This document shows, in pieces, positions 1-8,678 of a DNA stretch of 11,434 bases. Position 1 is the first letter of the stretch. The number at the start of each line of letters is the position of its first letter. The position numbers were made by a program, and so were the translations under genes. Below the pieces are notes generated by a model. That model was not told where the DNA came from. It searched no databases and was given only the letters and a program-made list of their open reading frames with translations. This DNA is from Cohaesibacteraceae bacterium (GTDB lineage: Bacteria; Pseudomonadota; Alphaproteobacteria; Rhizobiales; Cohaesibacteraceae): positions 1,530-12,963 of the forward strand of contig JAESRR010000269.1 in the NCBI GenBank assembly GCA_016764535.1. The letters run 5' to 3'.

Positions 1-70
1 ACAAAATACATCAGTGGCACAACCAGGTATTGAGCATTCCGCGAAGTCATTTGGCAGATTTATTTATCGC

Positions 71-99
71 TTGCCCGAAGCCGGTATTGGCCCTAGATT
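71..99 (+). promoter_or_regulatory. Possible sigma-70-like promoter upstream of the enolase-superfamily gene
   Basis: TTGCCC at 71-76 and TAGATT at 94-99 are separated by exactly 17 bases and point toward the gene starting at 197. The match to the consensus is moderate (four of six at each hexamer), and the implied leader is about 90 bases. Nothing else in 1-196 is convincing: two short frames run open from the left edge but end by 133 with no recognisable product. Low confidence, from visual matching only. Confidence 0.28.
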
Positions 100-196
100 T
101 TTGAACAACACTTGCTCCCTGCTCACCGGGTAGCAAACCTGCCATCAAGAGCATGCCATCCGGCTATCTGCTTTAATTCAATTTCGGGGACAGCAA

Positions 197-1300
197 ATGT
201 ATATTACAGCCATCAAAGTCTGGCAGGTTGACCTGCCATTGAAAGAAGGCCGCTATTCCTGGTCAAACGGCAATTTTGTGGAGGTCTTTGACAGCACCAT
301 TGTCGGTGTTGAAACCGATAGCGGACTTGTTGGCTATGCAGAATGCTGTCCACTCGGCTCAACCTATTTACCATCCTACGCCAAAGGCGTCCGCGCCGGG
401 CTGGAAGAGCTGGCACCACATTTGATTGGCCAAAACCCGCTGGCGATCAATGCGATCAACCGCACTATGGATATGTCGCTGCGTGGCCATCCCTATGCCA
501 AGGCACCGATTGATATTGCCTGTTGGGATTTGCTCGGCAAGGCGACAGGCCAGCCGGTTTATGCGCTGCTTGGCGGGGCCATGCAGGACGATGTGGCGCT
601 TTATCGGGCGATCTCGCAGGAAAGCCCCGAGCAAATGGCCGCAAAAATCGAGGGCTATAGCGCCGAGGGGTATACCAAATTCCAGCTCAAGGTCGGTGGA
701 GACGCCAATGACGATATTGCCCGCATTCATGCAACCCGTGCTGTGCTCAAACCATCCGACATACTGGTGGCAGACGCCAATACCGGCTGGACCCGGCACG
801 AGGCTGCAAGAGTAGTCAACGCTGTCGCATCGCTTGATGTCTATATCGAACAACCCTGTATGACTTACGAGGAAAGCGTCTCAATTCGTCGACGTACCAC
901 CCTGCCCTTCGTGCTGGATGAAGTGATTGACGGCCCCGATATCCTGGTACGGGGTATTGCCGAGGATGCGATGGATGTGGTCAATCTGAAAATCAGCAAG
1001 GTTGGTGGGTTGAGCCGGGCACGGCTGATGCGCGACCTCTGCGTCGCCACCGGCATCCCGATGACCATTGAAGACACATGGGGCGGCGATATCACCACCG
1101 CCGCGATTGCCCATCTGGCCCGTTCAACTCCGGAAGAGTTTTGTTTTTCGGCAACAGATTTCAATTCCTACGGTACGGTAACCATCGCTCACGGTGCACC
1201 AAAACGCATCAATGGCAGAATGACAGCACCCGATACGCCAGGCCTTGGCATCACCCCAGATTTTGAAGTACTTGGCGACCCTGTCGCTGTATATGAGTAG
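197..1300 (+). CDS. Mandelate racemase/muconate lactonizing enzyme family protein (hydroxyproline-betaine epimerase / cis-3-hydroxyproline dehydratase-like)
   Basis: A full-length 367-residue member of the enolase superfamily, probably cytosolic, whose family abstracts the proton alpha to a carboxylate with help from Mg2+. An N-terminal capping domain (about 1-125, with [19 protein letters not shown] at 97-115) precedes the barrel. Visible catalytic features are K165 in QLKVGG, metal ligands D193 (ADANTGW), E218 (IEQP) and D241 or E242 (LDEV), and K265 in LKISKVGG. A lysine on each side of the active site is the racemase/epimerase or syn-dehydratase arrangement. The EDTWGGDI segment (292-299) and overall pattern recall 4-hydroxyproline betaine 2-epimerase and cis-3-hydroxy-L-proline dehydratase; this is from memory, so the substrate is inferred. 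Proline-betaine or hydroxyproline catabolism would fit, but no pathway partner is in the window. ATG 197 has GGGGA about eight bases upstream. G+C is high (41 of 60 bases in 541-600), unlike the next gene. Confidence 0.9.
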   Translation: MYITAIKVWQVDLPLKEGRYSWSNGNFVEVFDSTIVGVETDSGLVGYAECCPLGSTYLPSYAKGVRAGLEELAPHLIGQNPLAINAINRTMDMSLRGHPYAKAPIDIACWDLLGKATGQPVYALLGGAMQDDVALYRAISQESPEQMAAKIEGYSAEGYTKFQLKVGGDANDDIARIHATRAVLKPSDILVADANTGWTRHEAARVVNAVASLDVYIEQPCMTYEESVSIRRRTTLPFVLDEVIDGPDILVRGIAEDAMDVVNLKISKVGGLSRARLMRDLCVATGIPMTIEDTWGGDITTAAIAHLARSTPEEFCFSATDFNSYGTVTIAHGAPKRINGRMTAPDTPGLGITPDFEVLGDPVAVYE

Positions 1301-1321
1301 GGCATACGCTGACCGGATAAA

Positions 1322-4300
1322 TCAAAATTCATGTAACCTGTGACGAACTCTCTCGACGCGCTCTATCTCCAATTGATTTTTAGCTCGTTTCGCCATTTCC
1401 AGGGAATTATTCAAAACGCCACGTGCCTGATCTTTTAAACCCCGCATACCCAACACTTCTCCATAACTGGTCATGGCAGCGTTCATTTTCAAAACCATGC
1501 CATTACGTTTGGTGATCGAAATGGTCCGCGAGAGGAGTTGACCGGCAACCGAGGTTTCTCCTTCCTCCATCATCAAACGAGCATGCAACAGATTTACGTC
1601 GCACTCGAGTGAAGGCATCCCCATGGCAACCGCATAATTCAAAATGACATCAAGTTCAGACAGCGTTTTTCGTAATTGGACTTCTTTTCCATCGGCTCTG
1701 GTTTTTCGCACTCCCAACTTTACGAGTGACAACCGGGTTCTCTTGCTCAAGTCTTCATGTCCACCAGCTTCTGCAAACGCCAGAGACTCATTCAGAAATT
1801 CATGTGCTCTGTCATGATGGCCACGCTCACTCTCAATATCCCCTCTAAGCCTGCAAAACAAAGAACATGCTCGACTGTCTTCATAAATCCGCAAAAATGA
1901 AACAGCGCGTTGATAGTGTTTGGTGCTTAGTTCAAGGTCCCCGCTAAGATGCTGGACGAGACCGAGATAGCCATGAGCGATGTGCCAAACACGCCCCTTG
2001 CGCACACTATACAAATCCTCGCTCTTACAGATATCTTTCAAACGCTGCTTTGCATTATCAAGTCTGCCGCGTTCAATCTGTGTAATGGAAAGGTTAAGCA
2101 GAATACGGTTGGTATGCGGCCCACCATCCTGTTGCCCTTCAATTTCACGGTTTATCATGAGAGCCTGGCGCAAAAGTGCAACTGCGTCCAGCAAATTGCC
2201 CCGGACATAATTGACAACACCGCACTCGTTGTAGAGCCAAACGATTTCGTCACGATAAAAAGCATCCATATGCGGCCGGTCGGTCGCGTCTGGCCGGTAT
2301 TCCAGCGGGTCGAGCTTATCTTTATCCATCAATAACTCGAACGCCATGCGGATCATCCAGCGAACGCGTACCCGGTACTGTTCAAAGTGTCCTCGCCGCC
2401 GCTTGTCATCGCAGGTATGATTCCCGTCATAATCATCAAATCTTGAAATGATGGCAATTGAAAACGTTGATCGAACAACCGATAGAGCCGCTCGCAGAGC
2501 CTGAACCTGAGTAGACAACAGGGCTTCACCAAAGTGCCAGTTTTCAGCTCCAGGATAGGCACTTGGGTGATCGGGATACTGGCTGAGGCTTTCAACCAAT
2601 CTGTTAAGAAATGAATAGGCTTCTGCGTTCAATCGCGGGAGATCAGCGGGCATCGAAGCATAAATTGTTGGCGCAAAACTATTGATCTCGATGAATTCGC
2701 GAGGTCCACTGTTCATTTTTAGCGCGACATGTCGCTGCGTCAGGCGGTGTAAAGCATATCTTTTATCGGGAGATATTTCTGTTTTCGAAAACAGTTTTTT
2801 CCTTTGTTCGATTTTCTTCGCCTCAACATTCAATGCATTTGACTGCAATTGAAGACGCGACGACACTTCAGACTTGCCCATAACAGGATCGGCAGAAGTG
2901 CATTTAAGGCCAGGATGTTCCTGAAGCCTGAAAACAAGCCCATCACATGCCAGTCGATCAAGTGCCTTGATCAGGCTAACTTCTCGACCGTGCTCGCTGC
3001 TCCCCATACACTCATCGTAGTACTTCCGAATTTCCGGAGTCCGGACCAGTACATCAGCACTACACGGAACACCAACGACCGCCAAATGACGAAGAAGCAA
3101 ATGTCTCAGTTGAACGTCACATTCAGGATCTCCAATCTTGTGAAATGGCTCATATGCGCGCAGTGAACATTGTAAAACCACGTCTTCCCTTCGATCTAAC
3201 CGAACAGTCTTCACCTGGTTAATTGTAGCCCGAATGAATTCCTCAGCCAATTCACCCGCATTTTCAAGATCCTTCGCAGAAAGTGCAATTCGTTGTGCAG
3301 CTGCTAAAATAATAGTCAGGCAGAACCTGTTGCCGCGCAACATATTTCGGATGTCACGCCATTCCAGAAATGCTTGATTATCTGCTCCACTAGGTCGGCC
3401 GGTTTTATCACTTTTATATCGGTCAAAAAGTACTTCAGCAAATTTGTTAGTGCTTAGAAAGTCGACTATATTACCTGAAGGCGGAACAGAAATTCCCAGC
3501 AAACCCAAAATATCGGCACTTGATTTGCTCTTGCTCGTACTTGGTTTATATTCATTGCGATATTTGCTCATCAAGACAAGAAGCTTTTGAAAATAGTGCT
3601 CTACATAGTCCTTTTTTCTAATTTCGCTTACATCTGCGCTCCGGATTTTCTCAAACCAAAGTCTATGTAATGTGCACTCTGTAGCTCCTTGTCTTTTTAT
3701 ATATTTCTTCAATCGCGGACTAAAACCGGGGTCACCAGAAACATCAAAAACTCTTTTGAAGAAAGACAGGTATAAAATAAACGCCAATATTGGAAAATTA
3801 TCAATCAGATGCCTTTCAGGCTGCATAACCCGCCCGAAATGCACAAATCCAACATCATTCGTGTTTGGCAAGCAGCTTGAGCCAATATCTGGAACAATTT
3901 CTCGAAGCTTAACACCCTTGATGCTACCTGGTGATATGCTGGTTTTGTAGTCTCCGAAATGTAGAGGGCTGAGCTCTTCACGTTTGCGAAGATTTTCCAC
4001 GCCCTTGATCCCTACATCATGGCGTGCAATTGGTACGTAAATCAGTTCCACAGGTTTTTGGCGAGTGTTTTCTATCGATAAAGCAGTACATTGATCAACA
4101 TAATCAGATGCAAAATAGGTATTTTGAGAAAAAAGTTCGTTGAAGTTATTTTCGCTGTTTATCAAAACAATATCTATAGGAACATCCGAGAAATTTTTCC
4201 CAAACAGAAGGGAAATTATTTCTTCTACTTCTCTGTTCTTGGAGGTTCCAGTTTTGTAATTCAATAAACCTGAAGCATTCAGGCAAACAATAATTCTGCG

Positions 4301-7300
4301 TTGTTTATTGCCAGAACAGTTTTCGGAAAAATAATTCAACAGATTTCGTAATTTCGACAGTCGAGAATTCAGCCTGAGATCCTGCATGAAGTCAACAAAA
4401 TTGCCCTGATCAACCCCTACATGTTTTTCAATGGTTTTTTCCAGAGAATGACTAATCATATCCCAGATAGAACTTTGTTCTACGGCGAAGCTCAGGTTGA
4501 CGAACATTGCTGAGACATAACTTGGTTGACCCGCGAACTTTTCTCCCTGGCAAGCTCGAATATACCATGCCAGACCACAATTACTGGAGAATGCAGTTAG
4601 AAAGCTTCCTTTGCCCAGCCCGCGGTGGGCTGCCACAAAATAAGTACGCCTGCCTTTTCCTAACTGCATATTGTGTAGGTCAAATTCTCGTCTGGTGTTA
4701 ACCGCATCAAGAAAAGTATCAAATGCTCTTACGCCGGTCAGACAATCTGTATCATCGAGTAAAGGGAATTCTCTATCGGCCAGGCGATCGGGATTAAGAT
4801 CCCGAACTGTGGTAATGACACTGTCAATTTCGTGCCGAATATATACATCAGGCAATTCCAGGCTATCTATTTTGGTACCACCACGGCACTTAAATTCCGG
4901 TTTCCTGAATGGCGGACTCATAAGCCAAAAATTCCACCAGGATTGGTGTTCCCGATGCAAATTATCAAGAGCTAGACAGGTGGTCGCCGTGAGGATCGCA
5001 TTCTTCACCTCCTTCAATGCGGTCAAACGCGCGTTGAGATCTCTTCGCAGTTGGTTTGACTTACTATTCTGTGTTGGAGAAATTTGTATTGCTTGATTGG
5101 CCTCTTTCCAAAAATCCTGTTCTGGTAGTTTAAGGGTACCAGCAAGCAAGCAACCCACAAGTTTATACTCAAATTCAAGATAGTCGTCACTATTTGGGGA
5201 AACGGCATTCGAAGTATAAGGAGAATTGCGTTCTTCGAAGTGGCACATGGTCAATCTTGGTAGAGCATCCCTTGGGGACGTAAACTTTTTGGATCTCTCA
5301 TCCAAGTCTTGGCCAAGGTTTTCACCAAAAAGCAAATTTAGAACTCTCTGGCCCTTCGATTTTACGTTTGAAAATTCTCTCTCTACTTCATCAAGCAAGC
5401 TTTCACAGGTTACGGCCATAGGAACGAGACCTTGCACTTCATTAGCTGGATCAGATAGATAATTCCGGATCCTCTTGTTAATTTTCGTCAGAACCTTAAT
5501 CAATTTAAAGGTATAAAAAAGCCAATCAAAATCGATGGGTTCCTTTTCATATTTTATCCAGCCATTGCCGTAATAAACGGCATGAACGCCATACCGAACA
5601 TATAGCGCGGCAGCGGCCTTACTTCTTTCCGATTTACTTTTGGTGGCAGACAAAAGCGCGATTGCGGTTCGGCCCCGCATTGCGTCATGATCGCTCATAA
5701 ATTGCTTCAATGGCCGCAACAATTCGGCTTCAGACATGCCAAGGCCCATGAAAAACACTGGATTAGCGGAAAATGCTACACGCATGCTTTCATCGACAAC
5801 GTGCCTGTGTTCATCTTCTTTAAGATAGAGGTTCATGTAATCACGCTCAGTGATTACGAGTTCGGATTCAGGTGTCGCACGACCATGCAAATGAAACACG
5901 CTTGCATCTGATCCGTGTTCATCCGCCGAGAAAACGATGAGCTCGGACGCTCTTTCCCGGACGAAATCATCATCCCTTAATACACCACCAAGACCGTTGA
6001 CTGGATAATCGTCATTAAAACTGGAACGATGCCCCGGCTTGCCGCTGGAGCTATTTCCTTCAAATCTGGAATAGCCCCTGTCATGGTAATTTCGCTCGAT
6101 TTCAAAATCGTAGTTCGTCGTAAGATACTGATGTACACCCAGCTTTCGAGAAAGCTTCCCAATGGGATCAAGCTCTTTGTCGCCAATGGATAATCGAGAT
6201 ACAAAATCTTTCTTCTCAACGGAATTATAAAGATGTTTTGCCGTGTCTGCAGTTTTGGCAGAGGATGTTTTTTCATCATACCACGCCCCCGGGTTTTTAC
6301 TCATCAAAGCCAGCGGGTCTTCGACCAGATCCATCAACATTTTCCATACAAAGCGATGGGTTGGCGCTACAAAATTTCTTTCTATATCACCCTTACTTGA
6401 CTGATTATTATCAAGCTGGGTTTGAATCAACCCCAGCACCGGAAGCCAGCTATCTATTAGTGATCCATCTTCACCACGTTCTTCCTTCAGCGCATTCACA
6501 AGTGCCCGGAATGAACGCGTTTTGAAGTATCCCAACGACCAATACCGGGCAGGATTACGGCGAATGCCATCCAGATCACGCTTCAGATTGCTCATGCTGG
6601 TTGATGAAGGCATCCCCCGCAGCCTGACATTGCCTGCAAGGATGGATTCATTACTTTTCAGCACTTTAGCTGAGCGGGTCGGCTGTTCATTTGCGAGGGC
6701 CTGCGCCTTTTTTCCGGTCTCCTGCAGATTTTTGCTATACTTACTCCAGGAAAGCCGCCCGGCTTCCTCCGAATATTCCACCGAATCTCGCAATATTTTT
6801 TCTGCATGGGAGCATTCATCCACAAGCAGCGTTTTAGCCGTATCGCTGACCGAAAGGCGGGCTCCAGGAGTTTGTGCTATAGCTTCGAATTTGACTAATT
6901 CTTCGAGAAAAGATTTTAATTTCTGATGAACATCTTTAGATCCATTTTCAATCGGGTTGTCTACAATCGTATGTTGAGCCCAATTGCGAAAGCGGTTCTC
7001 CGGATCGGGTGTGGAACAATTGAAAGAGTTGTATCCAAATTTAAATTCTACCTTAACTAGCGTGATTTTGTCTTCTGTGGTTTCTGTACGATGATCGCTG
7101 GATCCTTTTTGATTCAACTCCCCTGAGCCCTTGATTTCCGCTGCATTTAGAATTGAGTTGTCAGAATCATGAGGTAGAAACAATAGGCAATTACGCAACA
7201 GCATTTCTTGAAGCTGTTCAGCAACTTCGAAAACAAGGGGGTGTTTATCGCCTGCAAGAACATCTCCTTCTGTTTTTAGATCCCGAAATGTTTTACTAAG

Positions 7301-7732
7301 CTGTCGAGTTTCCTGTTGGTGAAACGCAACTTCGCGGATTTTTGCCTCGACAAATGCCTGCAGGGCAACTTTGTATTTGTCATCCGTATTCTTAAGCTCT
7401 TCGTTCAAGAACGTCAGAAGCTTCAAAGACGCCATCGCACATTTATTGAACGCACCGGCGAAGTGTTCAATAAGGCCTTCCTGCATCACCAGCCAGTCAT
7501 TCCAGCTCAAGCGACCATATGACTGGGAAGTACCCGAACCCAGGAAAGCTACAAGATTACGATTGTTCAATGCCTGAAAAAGAAGTTGCTTACCACGTGC
7601 TTCAATCAATTCCAGATCAAGGGTTTCCTCAATTGCATGAGATGTGTACGGCCAGTATTTCAATCGCCGTTTCTCATTAGCAAAATGACTTTCTTCGATT
7701 TTGTTTTTTCCCAGTTTGTCATTGTCTTTCAT
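1322..7732 (-). CDS. Giant SIR2-STAND NTPase-TPR protein, putative anti-phage NLR-like NADase
   Basis: The open frame runs from a TTG at 7903 (2,193 residues; numbering here uses it), just after an in-frame TGA. I prefer ATG 7732 (residue 58, 2,136 residues), preceded at five bases by a G8 tract; residues 1-57 match nothing I know. SIR2 motifs: LGSG at 121-124, TTNYD at 595-599 (N597), HLHG at 671-674 (H673), LVITERDY at 682-689 and FFMGLGMSEAEL at 717-728. These are the NAD-binding and catalytic marks of ThsA/DSR2-type NADases. A P-loop AHRGLGKGSF (1092-1101) and Walker B-like RRIIVCLNASG (1202-1212) begin an NTPase. A winged-helix-like region (about 1595-1660), the segment LHRLTQRH (1718-1725) and TPR-like helical pairs (about 1880-2190) follow. 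Known families suggest a cytosolic sensor whose repeats detect a phage trigger, whose NTPase oligomerises, and whose SIR2 domain destroys NAD+ to abort infection. This is inference. Base composition is AT-rich in the middle. No frameshift is seen. Confidence 0.88.
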   Translation of the reverse strand: MKDNDKLGKNKIEESHFANEKRRLKYWPYTSHAIEETLDLELIEARGKQLLFQALNNRNLVAFLGSGTSQSYGRLSWNDWLVMQEGLIEHFAGAFNKCAMASLKLLTFLNEELKNTDDKYKVALQAFVEAKIREVAFHQQETRQLSKTFRDLKTEGDVLAGDKHPLVFEVAEQLQEMLLRNCLLFLPHDSDNSILNAAEIKGSGELNQKGSSDHRTETTEDKITLVKVEFKFGYNSFNCSTPDPENRFRNWAQHTIVDNPIENGSKDVHQKLKSFLEELVKFEAIAQTPGARLSVSDTAKTLLVDECSHAEKILRDSVEYSEEAGRLSWSKYSKNLQETGKKAQALANEQPTRSAKVLKSNESILAGNVRLRGMPSSTSMSNLKRDLDGIRRNPARYWSLGYFKTRSFRALVNALKEERGEDGSLIDSWLPVLGLIQTQLDNNQSSKGDIERNFVAPTHRFVWKMLMDLVEDPLALMSKNPGAWYDEKTSSAKTADTAKHLYNSVEKKDFVSRLSIGDKELDPIGKLSRKLGVHQYLTTNYDFEIERNYHDRGYSRFEGNSSSGKPGHRSSFNDDYPVNGLGGVLRDDDFVRERASELIVFSADEHGSDASVFHLHGRATPESELVITERDYMNLYLKEDEHRHVVDESMRVAFSANPVFFMGLGMSEAELLRPLKQFMSDHDAMRGRTAIALLSATKSKSERSKAAAALYVRYGVHAVYYGNGWIKYEKEPIDFDWLFYTFKLIKVLTKINKRIRNYLSDPANEVQGLVPMAVTCESLLDEVEREFSNVKSKGQRVLNLLFGENLGQDLDERSKKFTSPRDALPRLTMCHFEERNSPYTSNAVSPNSDDYLEFEYKLVGCLLAGTLKLPEQDFWKEANQAIQISPTQNSKSNQLRRDLNARLTALKEVKNAILTATTCLALDNLHREHQSWWNFWLMSPPFRKPEFKCRGGTKIDSLELPDVYIRHEIDSVITTVRDLNPDRLADREFPLLDDTDCLTGVRAFDTFLDAVNTRREFDLHNMQLGKGRRTYFVAAHRGLGKGSFLTAFSSNCGLAWYIRACQGEKFAGQPSYVSAMFVNLSFAVEQSSIWDMISHSLEKTIEKHVGVDQGNFVDFMQDLRLNSRLSKLRNLLNYFSENCSGNKQRRIIVCLNASGLLNYKTGTSKNREVEEIISLLFGKNFSDVPIDIVLINSENNFNELFSQNTYFASDYVDQCTALSIENTRQKPVELIYVPIARHDVGIKGVENLRKREELSPLHFGDYKTSISPGSIKGVKLREIVPDIGSSCLPNTNDVGFVHFGRVMQPERHLIDNFPILAFILYLSFFKRVFDVSGDPGFSPRLKKYIKRQGATECTLHRLWFEKIRSADVSEIRKKDYVEHYFQKLLVLMSKYRNEYKPSTSKSKSSADILGLLGISVPPSGNIVDFLSTNKFAEVLFDRYKSDKTGRPSGADNQAFLEWRDIRNMLRGNRFCLTIILAAAQRIALSAKDLENAGELAEEFIRATINQVKTVRLDRREDVVLQCSLRAYEPFHKIGDPECDVQLRHLLLRHLAVVGVPCSADVLVRTPEIRKYYDECMGSSEHGREVSLIKALDRLACDGLVFRLQEHPGLKCTSADPVMGKSEVSSRLQLQSNALNVEAKKIEQRKKLFSKTEISPDKRYALHRLTQRHVALKMNSGPREFIEINSFAPTIYASMPADLPRLNAEAYSFLNRLVESLSQYPDHPSAYPGAENWHFGEALLSTQVQALRAALSVVRSTFSIAIISRFDDYDGNHTCDDKRRRGHFEQYRVRVRWMIRMAFELLMDKDKLDPLEYRPDATDRPHMDAFYRDEIVWLYNECGVVNYVRGNLLDAVALLRQALMINREIEGQQDGGPHTNRILLNLSITQIERGRLDNAKQRLKDICKSEDLYSVRKGRVWHIAHGYLGLVQHLSGDLELSTKHYQRAVSFLRIYEDSRACSLFCRLRGDIESERGHHDRAHEFLNESLAFAEAGGHEDLSKRTRLSLVKLGVRKTRADGKEVQLRKTLSELDVILNYAVAMGMPSLECDVNLLHARLMMEEGETSVAGQLLSRTISITKRNGMVLKMNAAMTSYGEVLGMRGLKDQARGVLNNSLEMAKRAKNQLEIERVERVRHRLHEF

Positions 7733-7737
7733 CGACG

Positions 7738-7745
7738 CCCCCCCC
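7738..7745 (-). promoter_or_regulatory. G8 homopolymer acting as or overlapping the ribosome binding site of the giant SIR2 gene
   Basis: On the coding strand eight consecutive G residues end five bases before ATG 7732. They are the only purine-rich stretch near that start and could pair with the CCUCC of 16S rRNA, so they help decide the start. The farther TTG 7903 has no clear Shine-Dalgarno. If translation begins at TTG 7903, the tract would instead lie inside the coding frame, where a one-base slip would shift the frame. Confidence 0.45.
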
Positions 7746-7977
7746 GATACATCAAAATGTTCAGTGCAGCGTGATGCAAAGGGTACAAACAGGTTTAGCC
7801 ATCTGAGCAATCTAATTCCAATTGGCAAAAATCCAGCCTCCCTTTGCGCAACGATATCAAAATCACAACACACGACATGCGGGAAGACTGCACAATCATT
7901 CAAGAAAACTCAATCGTATAATCTATTTTAGGTAAATTACATTGGAATATATTCGGAAAAGATGAATTCGGCTAAAT

Positions 7978-8604
7978 CTAACCCTTGTTGCATCCACAGC
8001 TGTCACCATTGCGGGCTTTCTGACGCTTCATATAAAACCAGGCTCCGAAACCTGCCAGTGTCGTAATTGCCAGAATGGTTATCGGATTTTCGACAAATGC
8101 GAATAACGGTGCGGCAACTGCCGCCCCGGCAACAACGGCCACAACAATCGGCACAACGCAACACAGCACCATTGCCGACATAATGCCAATACCGGCGGAT
8201 TTGCCAATCCTTGCTGAATTGCCCGACCTGTCTGATTGATCCATTTTCATTGTTGCTATTCCTCCTCCGGCAATACGATTGAACATCGGCGATTGCGGGC
8301 TTAAACCTGTCACTTCCAACCGAATGCGATCTGTTGCTTCCACCCGGTTCAATCCCCAGCCAAGATGGCCACAACATTTTCTTTCACGCGCCACAAGATC
8401 ATCAAGCCGCTTGCGCATCGCCGGTGTATCATCAAATTCAAACGCCCGGCCATTATCCAGTAAATCCATACGCTTGACCAGCGGCATCAGGTTTTGCAAA
8501 AAATCATCACGCACCTGCTGTTCTTTTGCAACCGGCAAGTCACAGCTGGTTGTACAGCCGCAGGATCCATCCGTGTTTTTATCAATGTTCAAATCGCTTG
8601 TCAT
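7978..8604 (-). CDS. Two-helix MerF-like metal transport protein fused to an N-terminal cysteine-rich domain
   Basis: Residue numbers count from the TTG at 8643, the longest frame (221 residues). ATG 8604 (residue 14) is preferred because AGGA lies eight bases upstream; ATG 8613 (residue 11) is also possible. The N-terminal part holds C28, C30 and C34 and a soluble domain with RERKCCGHLGW (C90, C91), a motif I recall from small proteins near mercury-resistance genes. The C-terminal part has two hydrophobic helices (about 150-178 and 187-206), a vicinal C161-C162 pair inside the first, and a CGC motif (216-218) in the tail. Paired cysteines in the first helix plus tail cysteines are the MerF/MerT arrangement for passing Hg(II) across the inner membrane. 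It is third in the MerR-controlled operon, 74 bases after the previous gene. Metal uptake or sequestration is inferred; no merA or merB is present. It could act on another soft metal. Confidence 0.75.
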   Translation of the reverse strand: MTSDLNIDKNTDGSCGCTTSCDLPVAKEQQVRDDFLQNLMPLVKRMDLLDNGRAFEFDDTPAMRKRLDDLVARERKCCGHLGWGLNRVEATDRIRLEVTGLSPQSPMFNRIAGGGIATMKMDQSDRSGNSARIGKSAGIGIMSAMVLCCVVPIVVAVVAGAAVAAPLFAFVENPITILAITTLAGFGAWFYMKRQKARNGDSCGCNKG

Positions 8605-8678
8605 GATGTTCATCCTGGCGTTTTCCAATCTGCGAAACCACAAAAAACAACAGTCTGCCAGTTAAAGTCCGGTTGAGG

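Noticed and set aside
1..133. A frame open from the left edge to a TAG at 131-133 that could be the tail of an upstream gene.
   Set aside because: Only about 43 codons, no recognisable motif, and another frame (to 114) is equally open; there is no way to choose between them.
368..853. Minus-strand open frame of 161 codons opposite the enolase-superfamily gene.
   Set aside because: It lies wholly opposite a well-supported gene with conserved catalytic residues; its protein shows no domain features.
1301..1321. Bidirectional terminator between the convergent genes.
   Set aside because: The 21 bases contain no inverted repeat or T-run.
7904..7977. Possible promoter or terminator in the AT-rich gap between the MerF-like gene and the giant gene, including GAATATATTC at 7945-7954.
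   Set aside because: No hexamer pair with acceptable spacing and no GC stem with a T-run; a short AT palindrome is expected by chance in such sequence.
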